64,000 nt of DNA from Sphingomonas sp. NFR04 (GCF_900114095.1 NZ_FORV01000001.1:248001-312000), one strand, 5' to 3'; counted from the stretch's first letter, positions 43,967 to 53,580 are shown. Notes: generated by a model from the sequence alone, not told the origin. Numbers and translations are program-made.

Positions 43967-44479
43967 TCAGTTATACGCCGCCGACACCGTCAGTACGCCC
44001 ATATAGGTTCCCGGCTCGGTGGTGCTGGTGAGGGCGACGCTGCCGCCCACCCGGACTTCCAGGCTCCCCGACGCTTCCGGCGTGCCGCTGAGCACCTGCG
44101 CCGCCAATGACCCGGTGAGATTGCTCGTCGTGGTGACCAGCAACGCATGCGTGCCGCTGCTGAGCGTGATCGAAGGCGGAATCTGGATCGACAGCGCGCG
44201 GCCGCCGGCGCCTGCGACCGTGAACCGCGCGGCTTGCGGCGTGTCCCCTGCGCTCAATGCCTGTACCCCGTCGGTGACGCTCCGCGCGCCCGCCGTGGAG
44301 ATCGCGACCGATCCGCTGGTCGACGGCTTCACGATGCTGCCGAACCGAAGATCCGCGTCCTTCGTGATCGTGAGCGGCTGCACGATCGTCAGCGATCCCG
44401 TTGCGGTGTCGGCAGCCTGCGCCATCGCGGCGTGCGGCAGAAGAAGCGCGAGCGCCGGGCATAGTTTGCGGAGGAGCAT
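43967..44479 (-). CDS. DUF4402-type pilin, second copy
   Basis: A 170-residue secreted beta-sandwich protein with a signal peptide (LCPALALLLPHAAMAQA). The mature start TATGSLTIVQPLTITKDADL, then RFGSIVKPSTSGSVAIS and the ending TTEPGTYMGVLTVSAAYN, are shared almost position by position with the pilin at 48659-49174. The terminal -YN and the alternating hydrophobic last strand fit donor-strand subunits of chaperone-usher pili. It is the last gene of the operon, 139 bases after the preceding gene. Confidence 0.85.
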   Translation of the reverse strand: MLLRKLCPALALLLPHAAMAQAADTATGSLTIVQPLTITKDADLRFGSIVKPSTSGSVAISTAGARSVTDGVQALSAGDTPQAARFTVAGAGGRALSIQIPPSITLSSGTHALLVTTTSNLTGSLAAQVLSGTPEASGSLEVRVGGSVALTSTTEPGTYMGVLTVSAAYN

Positions 44480-44618
44480 CTATCATTCTCGTTATAGTGG
44501 CAGCCAATCTTCGGTCTGCCTGCGACCACGAGAAACGCGTTAGACGCGCGTCGGTTACAAATGCCTGCGTAAAAATGGTTTATCCCGGCACCTGTTCGAA
44601 AGGACAGTGCCCGCCCGC

Positions 44619-45152
44619 TCAGACGAAATCCGCATTCACGGTATAGCGGGTGACGGTCGCGCCCCTCTGCCCCGGCGCGACCGTGATATCCACGCCGAAC
44701 TGGATGGTGACGACGCCAAGCCCCATCGGAGTGAGCTGGAAGTTCATCGTGCTCGCATCCGCCGGCGCCCCGCCGACGAAGCTGGTCCCGGAAATCGCCC
44801 CGATGTGGAACATGGTCACCGACGCGACGGTCCCGCTGGACTGCGGTGTCATGGTGATGCGGATATTGCGGACGACGCATAGATTGGCCAGGTTGAGCAA
44901 GCCGCACGTCAGCCGCATCGTCGGTGGCGTCACCGGCGCGTTGCTGAGGCGGACGGCGTCGCCCGAGATCCGCGTCACCGACCCGTCCACCCCGATGCGA
45001 AACACCGTCGGCACCGTTCCCGCCACGATCTCGCCGAGCGCAGGCGTGGTCGGGGCCGGCAGGTTCACCGTCACCTCGCCTGCGGCAGGGACCGCTGCGA
45101 GGCAGAGGCACGATGCGGCAAGGCCGCCGGACACCCTGGAACGTCGCATCAT
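44619..45152 (-). CDS. Secreted pilus-associated protein, possible minor or tip subunit
   Basis: A 177-residue protein with a signal peptide (GLAASCLCLAAVPAAGEV) and a beta-rich mature part (VTVNLPAPTTPALGEIVAGT, LSNAPVTPPTMRLTCGLLNL, TPMGLGVVTIQFGVDITVAP). A cysteine pair, in TCGLL and LCVVR, could form a disulfide. It does not align with the two DUF4402 pilins. The start overlaps the usher stop by 4 bases, which ties it to the pilus system. Minor pilin or adhesin is an inference from position. Confidence 0.7.
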   Translation of the reverse strand: MMRRSRVSGGLAASCLCLAAVPAAGEVTVNLPAPTTPALGEIVAGTVPTVFRIGVDGSVTRISGDAVRLSNAPVTPPTMRLTCGLLNLANLCVVRNIRITMTPQSSGTVASVTMFHIGAISGTSFVGGAPADASTMNFQLTPMGLGVVTIQFGVDITVAPGQRGATVTRYTVNADFV

Positions 45153-47818
45153 TCGTCGTCCACTCGATGGGCCAGAAGGGGCCTAACGCGCAGGAAACCG
45201 CCCTGCGCCGGCACCTCTACCGCTTCCGATGCCTGCAATGCCAGATGCAGTTGCGACGCCTGGGCGGGCAGAAGCCGCAGCTGGTAGCGGCCGGGCGGGA
45301 TGCCTTCGAACATCGCCGTCCCCAGATTGTCGGTCCGCGCGGGGAAAGCGGTGCCGCCGCGTTCGGCCACCAGTTCGACGGTCACCGCAGTGAGCGGCTG
45401 GGCGCCGTCCGCCGTGGCGAACTGCAGCTTCACTTCCACTTCGCCCGCCGCCCGCAACGGGATCTCCAGCGGCGTCGTCCGGCCGCGGCGGGGCACGAGC
45501 CGGATCGCGTCGGGCATCTCGGCGAGATACAGCTCGCTGCTCTGCGACGCGTCGATCCGGAGCTGGGCCGGCAGCGTGTCGCCCAGATCCTCCGCCAGCA
45601 CTCGCCCCTGCGCATCGGTGGTGACGGTGCCCGCGGGCGTGTAGACTTGAACGCCGCCCACCGGCTTCTCGCCCGGCTGCCAATGGCCATCGCCATTGGT
45701 GTCGAGGAAGGTGCGGATCGCCGCCCGGCCGCTGATGCCCACGCTTGTCGGCGCGAAGCCATAGCCCTGCCGCGCGGTCTGCGCGAAGGCGAAGGTGACC
45801 TGCAGCGCCGCGCGCCAGCTGCGGGTGCGAACGTCATAGCCCGCTGCTGTCGACAGATCGAAGCGGCGGAAACGGTGGCGATACGAGGCGTCCAGCCGCA
45901 GCCGCGAAGGCATCCCGCCCTGGCGCGACACCGTGAACTGCAGGTCGCCCTGCGGCATCGCAACCTGCGTCGACACATAGGCGCTCTCGATGCCGGGCCT
46001 GCCGGTGATCCGATAGGCCAGGCCCGTGCGCAGCTGGAGGGCTGCTGCCAGCGGCGTCGAGGTCTCGATGGAGGCGAGGTGCTGGGCACCTGCCAGGCCG
46101 CCGCCCCAGGCCTGGCGACTGACCATGACGTTGACGTAGCTGATGCCGAGCATGGCGGCAGCGCGCGCATTCGCCTCGACACGGTGCGTCCCGTCCTGCT
46201 GCTCGATGCGCCGGATATCGAAGGCGATCGGCATTTTCTGCCCGCCGGGGAAGGCTGCGGCGAGATCGACCTGCGCCTCGGTCGCGCGCCGCAGGGCCAC
46301 GCCGCCCGACATCGGATCCCGCGTTTCGTCGACGAAGCCGCCGGCATATTCTGCGTGCAGCATCCGCACGCTGACGCCGCGGATCCGCGATCCGGCCAGC
46401 AGGCTGGCGGCGCGTCCACCCCGGCTGTCGAGGCCCACCACGCCGTCGAGTGCCGCGCCTGCCAGCATTGCCTTGATCCCCGCGGTACCGGCAAGGCGCT
46501 CCTGCCCGTACCAGGGGCGAAATCGCGTGAGGCCCGCATGCGCGGTGACCCTGCGGCTCAAGCCGCGATCGATCAGAGCGACCACCCGCAGCGCATCGCC
46601 CGTACGCGGCCAGGGGCCGTCCTCCATTCGCAGCAATGGTCGCTCGGGCTGGACCACGCTGAAGCGCACTGCGGTCTGCCCCGGCTGCAGCAGCCCGGAA
46701 CCCAGCTGGAACGACCGGACATCCTCGCGCACCTGCCCCTGCGGACCATAGAACAGGATGCGGACCTGATGATCTCCGATGCCCAGCGAGAGATTGTCGA
46801 AGCGGTAGCGGCCGCCCTCCGATGCGGCGCGGGCGGCGCGAAGCGTGCCGTCGACATAGACTTCGATCTGCTCGCCATCCGCCACATCGCCCTCGAGGAC
46901 GAGCGGATGCGAGAAGTCATAGGCCTGCAGCGGCGCCGAGGAATAGAAGATGCCGCGACCCGCCACGCTGCGCGCGCCGAGCTGGGCATCGGGGGTCGCC
47001 ACGTCGCCGACCGCGACTCGGCTGCCGCCGAGCATGCCGAGCGCGCGATTGTCTGCGCTGGTGCGCTCCAGGGTGAGCTGGATATTGGTCGCCCCCGCCG
47101 AGTCCAGACCGACAAAGCCGCGAAATCCGGCGAAGGCGAGGTCCCCGGCCGCTCGAACCCCCAGCCAGCGCGATTGCAGCACCTCGCCGCTGCCGAAGCG
47201 CTGCCCGGCATTTACCTCCACCGCGGGGATGCTGAACGCCCGATAGGGATCCCTGGCCATCACTGTAGTCTCGGGAGGCGCCAATTGCGACAAGGCGGCG
47301 CGCCGCTCGGCGACCTGCCGATTGCGGACCAATGGGAGCGTGCCCGTCGGCGTCACCTGCAACAGCTGCGCGTCGGCGGCAACGCGCAGGCGCACCGGCA
47401 GCAGCTTCTCCATCGTCTCCGCGGCAAGATAGATGTCGCCCTTGCGAACGCACGCGCCCGGGCCGAGCGCGATCTTGGTCGCGCCGACCTGCGCGGTACC
47501 GGCATCGAGATCGACGGTGACGCGCGTTCGCGGATCGATCGTACCGCTCGCATGCCGGCCATCAGCGGCGACGACGATGCCCAGATCGAGGATCCGCGCG
47601 AACTGGCCGAGCGGCAGCAGCGTGCCGCCCGTGCCCGCATAGGCATCCATCGTCTCGGCAAGAAGATCGGTATCGGTGCGGACTTCTAGCCAGAGGAGCA
47701 TGTCCTCCGACGGGCAGGCGGTCACGCCTGCCGAGCCGCTCGCCTGTGCGCTGGCCATTGCCGGGGCGCTGATCGTGGCGAGGAGCAGCCCGCAACCGGC
47801 CGCTCGGGCGGGTTTCAC
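45149..47818 (-). CDS. Fimbrial outer-membrane usher protein
   Basis: An 889-residue usher-type protein with a signal peptide. The N-terminal part contains LLWLEVRTDTDLLAETMDAY; the barrel contains YRFDNLSLGIGDHQVRILFY and VQPERPLLRMEDGPWPRTGD. The C-terminal domain includes the SdrD/carboxypeptidase-like segment FLDTNGDGHWQPGEKPVGGV and a last regulatory-type domain (TAMFEGIPPGRYQLRLLP). Ushers thread chaperone-subunit complexes through the outer membrane. It overlaps the chaperone stop by 4 bases. It is close to the alternative ushers paired with DUF4402 or CS1-like subunits, not to classical FimD. Confidence 0.83.
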   Translation of the reverse strand: MKPARAAGCGLLLATISAPAMASAQASGSAGVTACPSEDMLLWLEVRTDTDLLAETMDAYAGTGGTLLPLGQFARILDLGIVVAADGRHASGTIDPRTRVTVDLDAGTAQVGATKIALGPGACVRKGDIYLAAETMEKLLPVRLRVAADAQLLQVTPTGTLPLVRNRQVAERRAALSQLAPPETTVMARDPYRAFSIPAVEVNAGQRFGSGEVLQSRWLGVRAAGDLAFAGFRGFVGLDSAGATNIQLTLERTSADNRALGMLGGSRVAVGDVATPDAQLGARSVAGRGIFYSSAPLQAYDFSHPLVLEGDVADGEQIEVYVDGTLRAARAASEGGRYRFDNLSLGIGDHQVRILFYGPQGQVREDVRSFQLGSGLLQPGQTAVRFSVVQPERPLLRMEDGPWPRTGDALRVVALIDRGLSRRVTAHAGLTRFRPWYGQERLAGTAGIKAMLAGAALDGVVGLDSRGGRAASLLAGSRIRGVSVRMLHAEYAGGFVDETRDPMSGGVALRRATEAQVDLAAAFPGGQKMPIAFDIRRIEQQDGTHRVEANARAAAMLGISYVNVMVSRQAWGGGLAGAQHLASIETSTPLAAALQLRTGLAYRITGRPGIESAYVSTQVAMPQGDLQFTVSRQGGMPSRLRLDASYRHRFRRFDLSTAAGYDVRTRSWRAALQVTFAFAQTARQGYGFAPTSVGISGRAAIRTFLDTNGDGHWQPGEKPVGGVQVYTPAGTVTTDAQGRVLAEDLGDTLPAQLRIDASQSSELYLAEMPDAIRLVPRRGRTTPLEIPLRAAGEVEVKLQFATADGAQPLTAVTVELVAERGGTAFPARTDNLGTAMFEGIPPGRYQLRLLPAQASQLHLALQASEAVEVPAQGGFLRVRPLLAHRVDDE

Positions 47819-48657
47819 GGGATTGTGAGGTTCGCCGAAGCGACCTCTACCGAAGCGGGCGCTTCACGATTGCTGAACACCAGCCGCGCGACCTGCCCGG
47901 GCGCCACCGCGGGCGCGGCCAGCTGTACCGTGCGGTGGTCCGTCTCGGGATAGAGCGCGATGCCGCGCATGCTGCCGAGCACGCGCTGGTCCCGGCCGCG
48001 GCCGGATACAAGCTCGACATCGCCATACACCGATCCCGGCCCGTCGCGGACGAGGTCGAAGCTGAGCATCGCCCCCGCGGACGTGCCACTGCGCGCCACC
48101 TGGAGCTTTTCGATATGCGCCGAGGCAGCCTTGGCGTTGGTCCGCACCACGATCGGGATGCTGACGCTGAACAGCGTCGAGATCTGCACCGCAACGCCGT
48201 TCGCCACGCCATTGTCGAGACGAGAGACGGTCGGTGCGCCGTCGCTGGCTGGCAGGGCGGTGATCGCCAGGTGGCTACGCAATTCGCCCGAAGCCTCGGG
48301 CGGCCGGACCCGGATACGCACCGCCTGACTCTGCTGCGGGCCGAGCAGGACCCGCCGCGGCGTGAACTCCAGCACGTCGCGCGCCGAATGCTCGGGCGCG
48401 GGCGCATCGGCAGCCACCGGCCGAATGACGCCGTCGCTGGACATCGTCATGTCGATCAGGTCGATCCGGAACGCGGCGGGTACGCTGCCGCGGTTGAACA
48501 GGTAGATGGTCGCCGTGCGCGACGTGCCGTCGAACACGACCCGGTGGTGCGACAGGCCCAGATTGCCCGCCTGCGCCGCTGCCGGCGCCGCCGCGAGCAG
48601 CATCGCCGTCCCGATCGCGAAGCCGCTCAGCCGCAGCGCCGCGGTAACCCGCACCAT
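47815..48657 (-). CDS. Periplasmic pilus chaperone (PapD-like fold)
   Basis: A 280-residue protein with a signal peptide (GFAIGTAMLLAAAPAAAQAG) and a two-domain immunoglobulin-like chaperone. Examples are LGLSHHRVVFDGTSRTATIY, LFNRGSVPAAFRIDLIDMTM, RRVLLGPQQSQAVRIRVRPP and FSVSIPIVVRTNAKAA. The strand with alternating hydrophobic residues (QQSQAVRIRVRPPEA) corresponds to the donor strand that caps pilin subunits. The gene starts 1 base beyond the upstream pilin stop (TAA G ATG) with no separate ribosome site, so it is made by translational coupling. Confidence 0.85.
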   Translation of the reverse strand: MVRVTAALRLSGFAIGTAMLLAAAPAAAQAGNLGLSHHRVVFDGTSRTATIYLFNRGSVPAAFRIDLIDMTMSSDGVIRPVAADAPAPEHSARDVLEFTPRRVLLGPQQSQAVRIRVRPPEASGELRSHLAITALPASDGAPTVSRLDNGVANGVAVQISTLFSVSIPIVVRTNAKAASAHIEKLQVARSGTSAGAMLSFDLVRDGPGSVYGDVELVSGRGRDQRVLGSMRGIALYPETDHRTVQLAAPAVAPGQVARLVFSNREAPASVEVASANLTIP

Positions 48658-48658
48658 C

Positions 48659-49174
48659 TTAGTTGTACGCCGTCGAGACGGTGAAGGCGCCGGTATAGAG
48701 GCCGGCCGGCGTGGTGGTGGCAAGCGCAACCGTGCCGCCAACGCGAACGTCCAGAGTCCCCGCGCCCCCGGCGGTTCCGCTGAGCGTCTGTGCGCTGAGG
48801 GTACCGGACAGGTTGTTGGTGGTCGTCACGACCAGCGACTGTGAGCCGTTGGCCAGGGTGAAGGATGCCGGGATCGTCACCGACAGCGCATGGCCGCCTT
48901 CGCCCGAGATGGTGAAGCGCGCGGCCTGCGGCGTGTCGCCGGACGCGAGCGCCTGGATGTCGCCCGTCACGGTGCGTCCGCCCGTCACCGCAACCGCGAC
49001 CGATCCCGCAGCCGAAACCGGGCGAACGACGCTGCCGAACTGCAGATCGGCGTTCTTGGTGATCGTGAGCGGCTGAATGACGGTCAACGAACCCGTACCA
49101 GAAGCAGAGGTCTGCGCCATTACCGCCGTCGGCAGCAACATGGCAGACACACAAGCGAATAGTCGTACAAACAT
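48659..49174 (-). CDS. DUF4402-type major pilin, first gene of the pilus operon
   Basis: A 171-residue secreted beta-sandwich subunit. The signal peptide is FVRLFACVSAMLLPTAVMAQ. The mature part reads GTGSLTVIQPLTITKNADLQ, FGSVVRPVSAAGSVAVAVTG, ASGDTPQAARFTISGEGGHA and the end TTTPAGLYTGAFTVSTAYN. It is paralogous to 43967-44479. The start ATG at 49174 is preceded by GGGGG at 8 bases, which settles it over the codon at 49192. First position in the operon and a good ribosome site suggest the most abundant subunit. Confidence 0.87.
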   Translation of the reverse strand: MFVRLFACVSAMLLPTAVMAQTSASGTGSLTVIQPLTITKNADLQFGSVVRPVSAAGSVAVAVTGGRTVTGDIQALASGDTPQAARFTISGEGGHALSVTIPASFTLANGSQSLVVTTTNNLSGTLSAQTLSGTAGGAGTLDVRVGGTVALATTTPAGLYTGAFTVSTAYN

Positions 49175-49248
49175 TTCGATTACCCCCGCCAATGTCTACG
49201 GTGAAGGCATCAACTGCCCACACTCACAAAGACTTATAGCGAGCAATT

Positions 49249-49278
49249 GGTAAATCTACGCTGATAGGTATTTCTACG
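49249..49278. promoter_or_regulatory. Paired 12-bp direct repeats upstream of the pilus operon
   Basis: GGTAAATCTACG (49249-49260) and GGTATTTCTACG (49267-49278) match at 10 of 12 positions with an 18-bp period. Each contains a GTA-N4-TAC inverted core. A third partial copy of the TCTACG end lies at 49195-49200, nearer the pilin start. Such a layout suits a response regulator that activates or represses the pilus operon; the regulator is not known. Confidence 0.45.
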
Positions 49279-49695
49279 GTTCGTCGTTACGCAGGAGAAT
49301 CGAAATCGACATCTTGCGATTTCCATATGTGCAAGCCTCTTCATGTTAGCGCGGCCTCTACATCTCGCATCTCATCTGTTGCCGGCAGGGACGATTTAGG
49401 ATGCTCCTTTGCGCGCGCGACCTCTCCCGCACCATCGCGTCTCGGTTCCGGATCCGCTCGCAGGCGCGAAGACGCCTGGAAGGTCGTTCGCTACGCCCGC
49501 TATCGCCCATCTGGATGGCACCTCCGGCGCGCCGCTGTTGACGCCAGCACGTTGCCATGGCCTGCCGTACGGCTCCGACCCGCCTTGTGTGTGGATTTTA
49601 TGCCCGTTTGTCACAAAATATAAACGCGACACTCCTAGAGCCCCCTCACGACACAGCCAGACTGTGCGTCCAGGTCTTCATTGTCAGGGGGTACG
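49279..49695. other. Gene-free stretch between the pilus operon and the Oar-like receptor
   Basis: About 420 bases without a credible gene; open frames here show no family pattern and no ribosome site. It must hold the promoter of the TonB receptor at 49696 and probably the distal control region of the pilus operon. Its first part is less G+C-rich than the surrounding DNA. Confidence 0.45.
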
Positions 49696-52600
49696 ATGCT
49701 TCGTCACACGCGACGTTCGTCGCGCGCAGCCTTGCGCGCGCTATTGATGCTCGGTTCGACCACCCCGGTCGCCTTGTTCGCCGTTCCTGTGGTGCATGCG
49801 CAGGACTATACGAACATCACGGCTTCGGGGCGGGTCACCACCGCGGACGGCGCGCCGCTGGCGGGCGCGGAAGTCAAGATCACCTCGTCGGACCGCGGCG
49901 TCAGCCGTTCGGTCACGACCGACGGCGCGGGCGCCTATGTCTTCCCCCAGCTCACCCCGGGCAATTACGACTTTACCGTCAGCGCGGCGGGCTATGACAC
50001 CTATACCGAACGCGCGATCGCGCTGACCCGCGATACCGGTGGTGCCAACAGCTTCCGCCTCGCTACGCCCGCCCAGAGCAACGAGATCGTGGTGATCGGC
50101 TCGCGGCGCCGCGTCGCCGACTTCCAGGACACCACCGTCGGCAGCAGCATCAATCTCGCCTCGCTGACCCAGCGCGTGCCGATCAGCCGCTCGCTGCGCG
50201 ACGTGATGTTGCTCGCCCCCGGCACGGTGCAGGGTTCCTCCCCGTCCAATGGCGGCTTCGCCAGCCAGGTGTCGATCGCAGGCGCCGCCTTCACCGAGAA
50301 CGCCTTCTACATCAACGGCCTCAACGTCACCGATTTCGTTTCGGGGGGCCAGCCGACGGAGGTACCCTTCGACTTTTACGAGACGGTGGAAGTGAAGACG
50401 GGCGGCGCACCGGCGGAATTCGGCCGCGCGACGGGCGGCTATGTCGTCGCGACCACCAAGTCGGGCTCCAACCAATATCACGCCAGCGTCACCGGTATCT
50501 GGGAACCCAACGGCCTGCGCGACCATTCGCCGTCCACGCGCACCACCGACTATCGCCACGCCACGGCGAGCCGGCAGGAGCTGATCCTCCAGGCGAGCGG
50601 CCCGATCATCAAGGACCATCTGTTCGTCTACGGCCTGTACAATTTCCGCGACATCCGCTCGATGACGCCCCAGGCCAACCAGAACAATGCCACCGGCGTG
50701 TCGAACACCAGCCCGTTCTGGGGCGGCAAGGTAGACGCCCATATCACCGGCGACCACCACCTCGAATTCACCTATTTCGACACGACCAACGACACGCACA
50801 ACCGCAGCTATAATTGGGATCGCACCAACTTCACGCTGGGTGCGAAGACCGGTGGCACCAATGCGCGTGCGGGCGGCATCAACTATGTCGGTCGCTATAC
50901 CGGCACCTTCACCCCCTGGCTGACGCTGTCCGGCGCCTATGGCGTCAACAAGCTGCGCTCGGGCAACGTGCCGCTCGACATCACCAACCCGCAGGTGACC
51001 GATTACCGGAACGATCCGGCCGGCATCCAGATCGGACTCAACAAGGTCACCGACGCGTTCAGCCAGACCGATGACAAGCGCGAATTCTACCGCTTCGACG
51101 CCGATCTGCAGTTCCACCTGTTCGGCGCGCACCATGTCCGCGGCGGCTATGATCACGAGAAGGACACACAGGTCCAGACCTTCGAGACGATCGGCGGCGG
51201 CGCGTTCAAGATCTACAACGTCACCAAGGACTCTGCGGCGCGGATCGGCCAGCCGGTCGGCACGCAATATTACACGACCCGCGTCTATGCGCAGAACGGC
51301 ACCGCGCATGTCCGCAACGACGCCTTCTACGTGCAGGATCAATGGTCGCTGCTCGACAACCGGCTGCGGCTCGATCTCGGCCTGCGCAACGATCGCTTCA
51401 GCAACCAGGGCGTGAACGGCCAGTCCTTCTTCGAATCGGGCAACCAATGGGCGCCGCGCCTGGGCGCGTCGTTCGATCCTCTCGGCGATGGCCACACCAA
51501 GATCTTCGGATCCTACGCCAAATATTATCTGCCGATGGCGGGCGACATCAATCTCAACGTCGCCGGCAGCTTGGTGACCTATACACGCTACAATTTCTTC
51601 ACCGCGACGAGCGGCGCGGGCAACATCCCCGCGGAGGGCGCGCCGATCCTCACCGTGGCGAACACCGCCGCCTGCCCGGATACCAAGGTGAAGAACTGCG
51701 AGGTCTCGGCCGACGGATCGGCGTTCAACCCGGCCGGCGCGATCGCCGACAACATCAAGCCGCAATCGGACAATGAATTCATCATCGGCGCCGAGCACCA
51801 GTTCGGCGACCATGTCCGCCTCGGCGCCTATTTCACCCACCGCCAGCTGCAGAATGTGATCGAGGATATCTCGATCGACGGCGGTGCCCGCGCCTATTGC
51901 GCCGGCAAGGGCTTTTCGGCCAGCGCGTGCCAGGCGGCCTTCCCGGGCGGCAGCCAGTTCGTCATCGCCAATCCGGGTCGCGACGTGACGGTGCAGCTCA
52001 ACAAGCTGCCCGACGGATCGACTCCGGTGGCGACGCTCAAGGCAGCCGATCTCGGCTATCCCAAGCCGAGCCGGAACTACAACGCGTTGACGCTCACCTT
52101 CGATCGCACCTTCGACCAGAAATGGAGCCTCTCCGCCTCCTACACGCTGGCGTTCGACAAAGGGAATTACGAGGGCGGCGTGCGGTCCGAGAACGGCCAG
52201 CTGGCGATCAACCGCACCGCGGACTTCGACTCGCCGGGCTTCGTCAACGGCGCCTATGGCTATCTGCCCAATGATCGGCGGCACAGCATCAAGGCCTTTG
52301 GCAGCTACCGGCTGTTCGAGGAACTCGATCTCGGCGCCAACGCGGTCATCCAGTCGCCTGCGCATTATAGCTGCATCGGCGCGGTGCCGCTCAGCGTCGA
52401 TGCCTATGCCAACACCTATCACGGCTATGGCTATTATTGTCGCGGCCAGCTGATCCCGCGCGGCACTGCCTTCGACGGCGAATGGCGCACCCAGTTCGAC
52501 GTCAGCGCCGTCGTGCACCTGCCGCTGCCCTACAAGGTCGACGCCTCGGTACGTCTGGACATCTTCAACATTCTCAACAGCAAGGCCGTGAGCTCGTACA

Positions 52601-52707
52601 ATAATTTCGGCGAGCAGGGCGACGGGTCGGCCAATCCCGATTATCGCCTGCCGGTCAATTATCAGTCGCCGCGCTCGATGCGGCTGACCGCACGCCTCGG
52701 CTTCTGA
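49696..52707 (+). CDS. Oar-like TonB-dependent receptor with carboxypeptidase-regulatory domain
   Basis: A 1003-residue outer-membrane receptor. After a signal peptide ending VVHAQ near residue 36, residues about 40-120 form a carboxypeptidase-regulatory beta-sandwich (ASGRVTTADGAPLAGAEVKI, YVFPQLTPGNYDFTVSAAGY). A plug follows (NEIVVIGSRRRVADFQDTTV, GGAPAEFGRATGGYVVATTK), then a long barrel ending MRLTARLGF with terminal Phe. Oar-type receptors in Proteobacteria take up or secrete large ligands, often proteins or peptides. The start at 49696 has AGGGGG 4 bases upstream. DeoR, POT-type transporter and phospholipase genes follow. A peptide-use locus is one reading. Confidence 0.9.
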   Translation: MLRHTRRSSRAALRALLMLGSTTPVALFAVPVVHAQDYTNITASGRVTTADGAPLAGAEVKITSSDRGVSRSVTTDGAGAYVFPQLTPGNYDFTVSAAGYDTYTERAIALTRDTGGANSFRLATPAQSNEIVVIGSRRRVADFQDTTVGSSINLASLTQRVPISRSLRDVMLLAPGTVQGSSPSNGGFASQVSIAGAAFTENAFYINGLNVTDFVSGGQPTEVPFDFYETVEVKTGGAPAEFGRATGGYVVATTKSGSNQYHASVTGIWEPNGLRDHSPSTRTTDYRHATASRQELILQASGPIIKDHLFVYGLYNFRDIRSMTPQANQNNATGVSNTSPFWGGKVDAHITGDHHLEFTYFDTTNDTHNRSYNWDRTNFTLGAKTGGTNARAGGINYVGRYTGTFTPWLTLSGAYGVNKLRSGNVPLDITNPQVTDYRNDPAGIQIGLNKVTDAFSQTDDKREFYRFDADLQFHLFGAHHVRGGYDHEKDTQVQTFETIGGGAFKIYNVTKDSAARIGQPVGTQYYTTRVYAQNGTAHVRNDAFYVQDQWSLLDNRLRLDLGLRNDRFSNQGVNGQSFFESGNQWAPRLGASFDPLGDGHTKIFGSYAKYYLPMAGDINLNVAGSLVTYTRYNFFTATSGAGNIPAEGAPILTVANTAACPDTKVKNCEVSADGSAFNPAGAIADNIKPQSDNEFIIGAEHQFGDHVRLGAYFTHRQLQNVIEDISIDGGARAYCAGKGFSASACQAAFPGGSQFVIANPGRDVTVQLNKLPDGSTPVATLKAADLGYPKPSRNYNALTLTFDRTFDQKWSLSASYTLAFDKGNYEGGVRSENGQLAINRTADFDSPGFVNGAYGYLPNDRRHSIKAFGSYRLFEELDLGANAVIQSPAHYSCIGAVPLSVDAYANTYHGYGYYCRGQLIPRGTAFDGEWRTQFDVSAVVHLPLPYKVDASVRLDIFNILNSKAVSSYNNFGEQGDGSANPDYRLPVNYQSPRSMRLTARLGF

Positions 52708-52806
52708 GGCAGGATGCCGGGGCGGGCAGCGGCCCGTCCCGGCAGATCCCGGCTTGCAAAATCGCGCGCGGCCCGCATGGATCGCGTGCTGAGCGGGACG
52801 ACGGCG

Positions 52807-53574
52807 ATGGAGGGCATGATAGAAAAGCGATCACACCGCCAGCGCGAGATCATCGCGCGGCTGCGCAGCGGGCGCACCCTGTCGGTGGCGGCGCTCGCCG
52901 TCGACCTGGAAGTATCCGAGGAGACGGTCCGCCGGGAGCTTCGCGCGCTGGAAGACCAGGGCGTCATCATCCGCGAACATGGCGGCGCCCGCATCGCCAC
53001 CCAGGTGCACGAGGGCCCGCTCCACCAGCGGATGGAGGAGAATGCCGATGCCAAGCAGCGCATCGCCCGCGCCGCGGCGGACCTGGTCCCCGATGGCGGC
53101 ATCGTGTTCATCGATTCCGGCACGACGAGCTGCTTCATCGCGCGCCAATTGCTCGATCGCCGCGCCCTGACCGTCATTACCAATTCGCTCAACGTCGCGA
53201 GCGATCTCGGCGGCATCAACAACAACCGGCTGTTCCTCGCCGGCGGGCAGATGGACTATGACTATCGTGCCTTTTCCGATCACAGCGCCCAGGCCTTTGT
53301 CCGTGGACTGACGCCGCACCTGGCGATCCTCTCGGTGGGCGGGATCAGCCTGGATCGCGGGCTGATGGACTTCCACCCCGGCGAGGCGGAGATGAGCAAG
53401 ATCGCCTATGCGACCTCGCAACGCGTGTTGCTCGCCGCCGATGCCTCCAAGTTCGGGCGCTATGCGCTGGTCCAGACCGCGACGCTGAGCGACGTCGACA
53501 TTCTGGTGACGGACAAGCCGCTGGACGACGACTTCGCCCGCGCCTTCGCGCATGCCGAGGTCGTGATCGCCTGA
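52807..53574 (+). CDS. DeoR-family transcriptional regulator
   Basis: A 255-residue repressor-type protein. The N-terminal helix-turn-helix reads HRQREIIARLRSGRTLSVAA, then DLEVSEETVRRELRALEDQG. The C-terminal phosphosugar-sensing domain has VFIDSGTTSCFIARQLLDRR, ITNSLNVASDLGG, LSVGGISLDRGLMDFHPGEA and LAADASKFGRYALVQ. The last two strings are strongly typical of DeoR-type sensors (GlpR, UlaR and relatives). Several starts are possible between 52714 and 52816; 52807 was chosen for a GGGA ribosome site. It lies 99 bases after the TonB receptor in the same direction. Confidence 0.9.
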   Translation: MEGMIEKRSHRQREIIARLRSGRTLSVAALAVDLEVSEETVRRELRALEDQGVIIREHGGARIATQVHEGPLHQRMEENADAKQRIARAAADLVPDGGIVFIDSGTTSCFIARQLLDRRALTVITNSLNVASDLGGINNNRLFLAGGQMDYDYRAFSDHSAQAFVRGLTPHLAILSVGGISLDRGLMDFHPGEAEMSKIAYATSQRVLLAADASKFGRYALVQTATLSDVDILVTDKPLDDDFARAFAHAEVVIA

Positions 53575-53580
53575 CGGCGG

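Noticed and set aside
49741..52518. 925-codon open frame on the strand opposite the Oar-like receptor
   Set aside because: Long antisense frames are expected in high-GC coding DNA; this one has no domain pattern, and the forward frame is clearly a receptor. The same applies to other long frames opposite GH30, tig and leuA.
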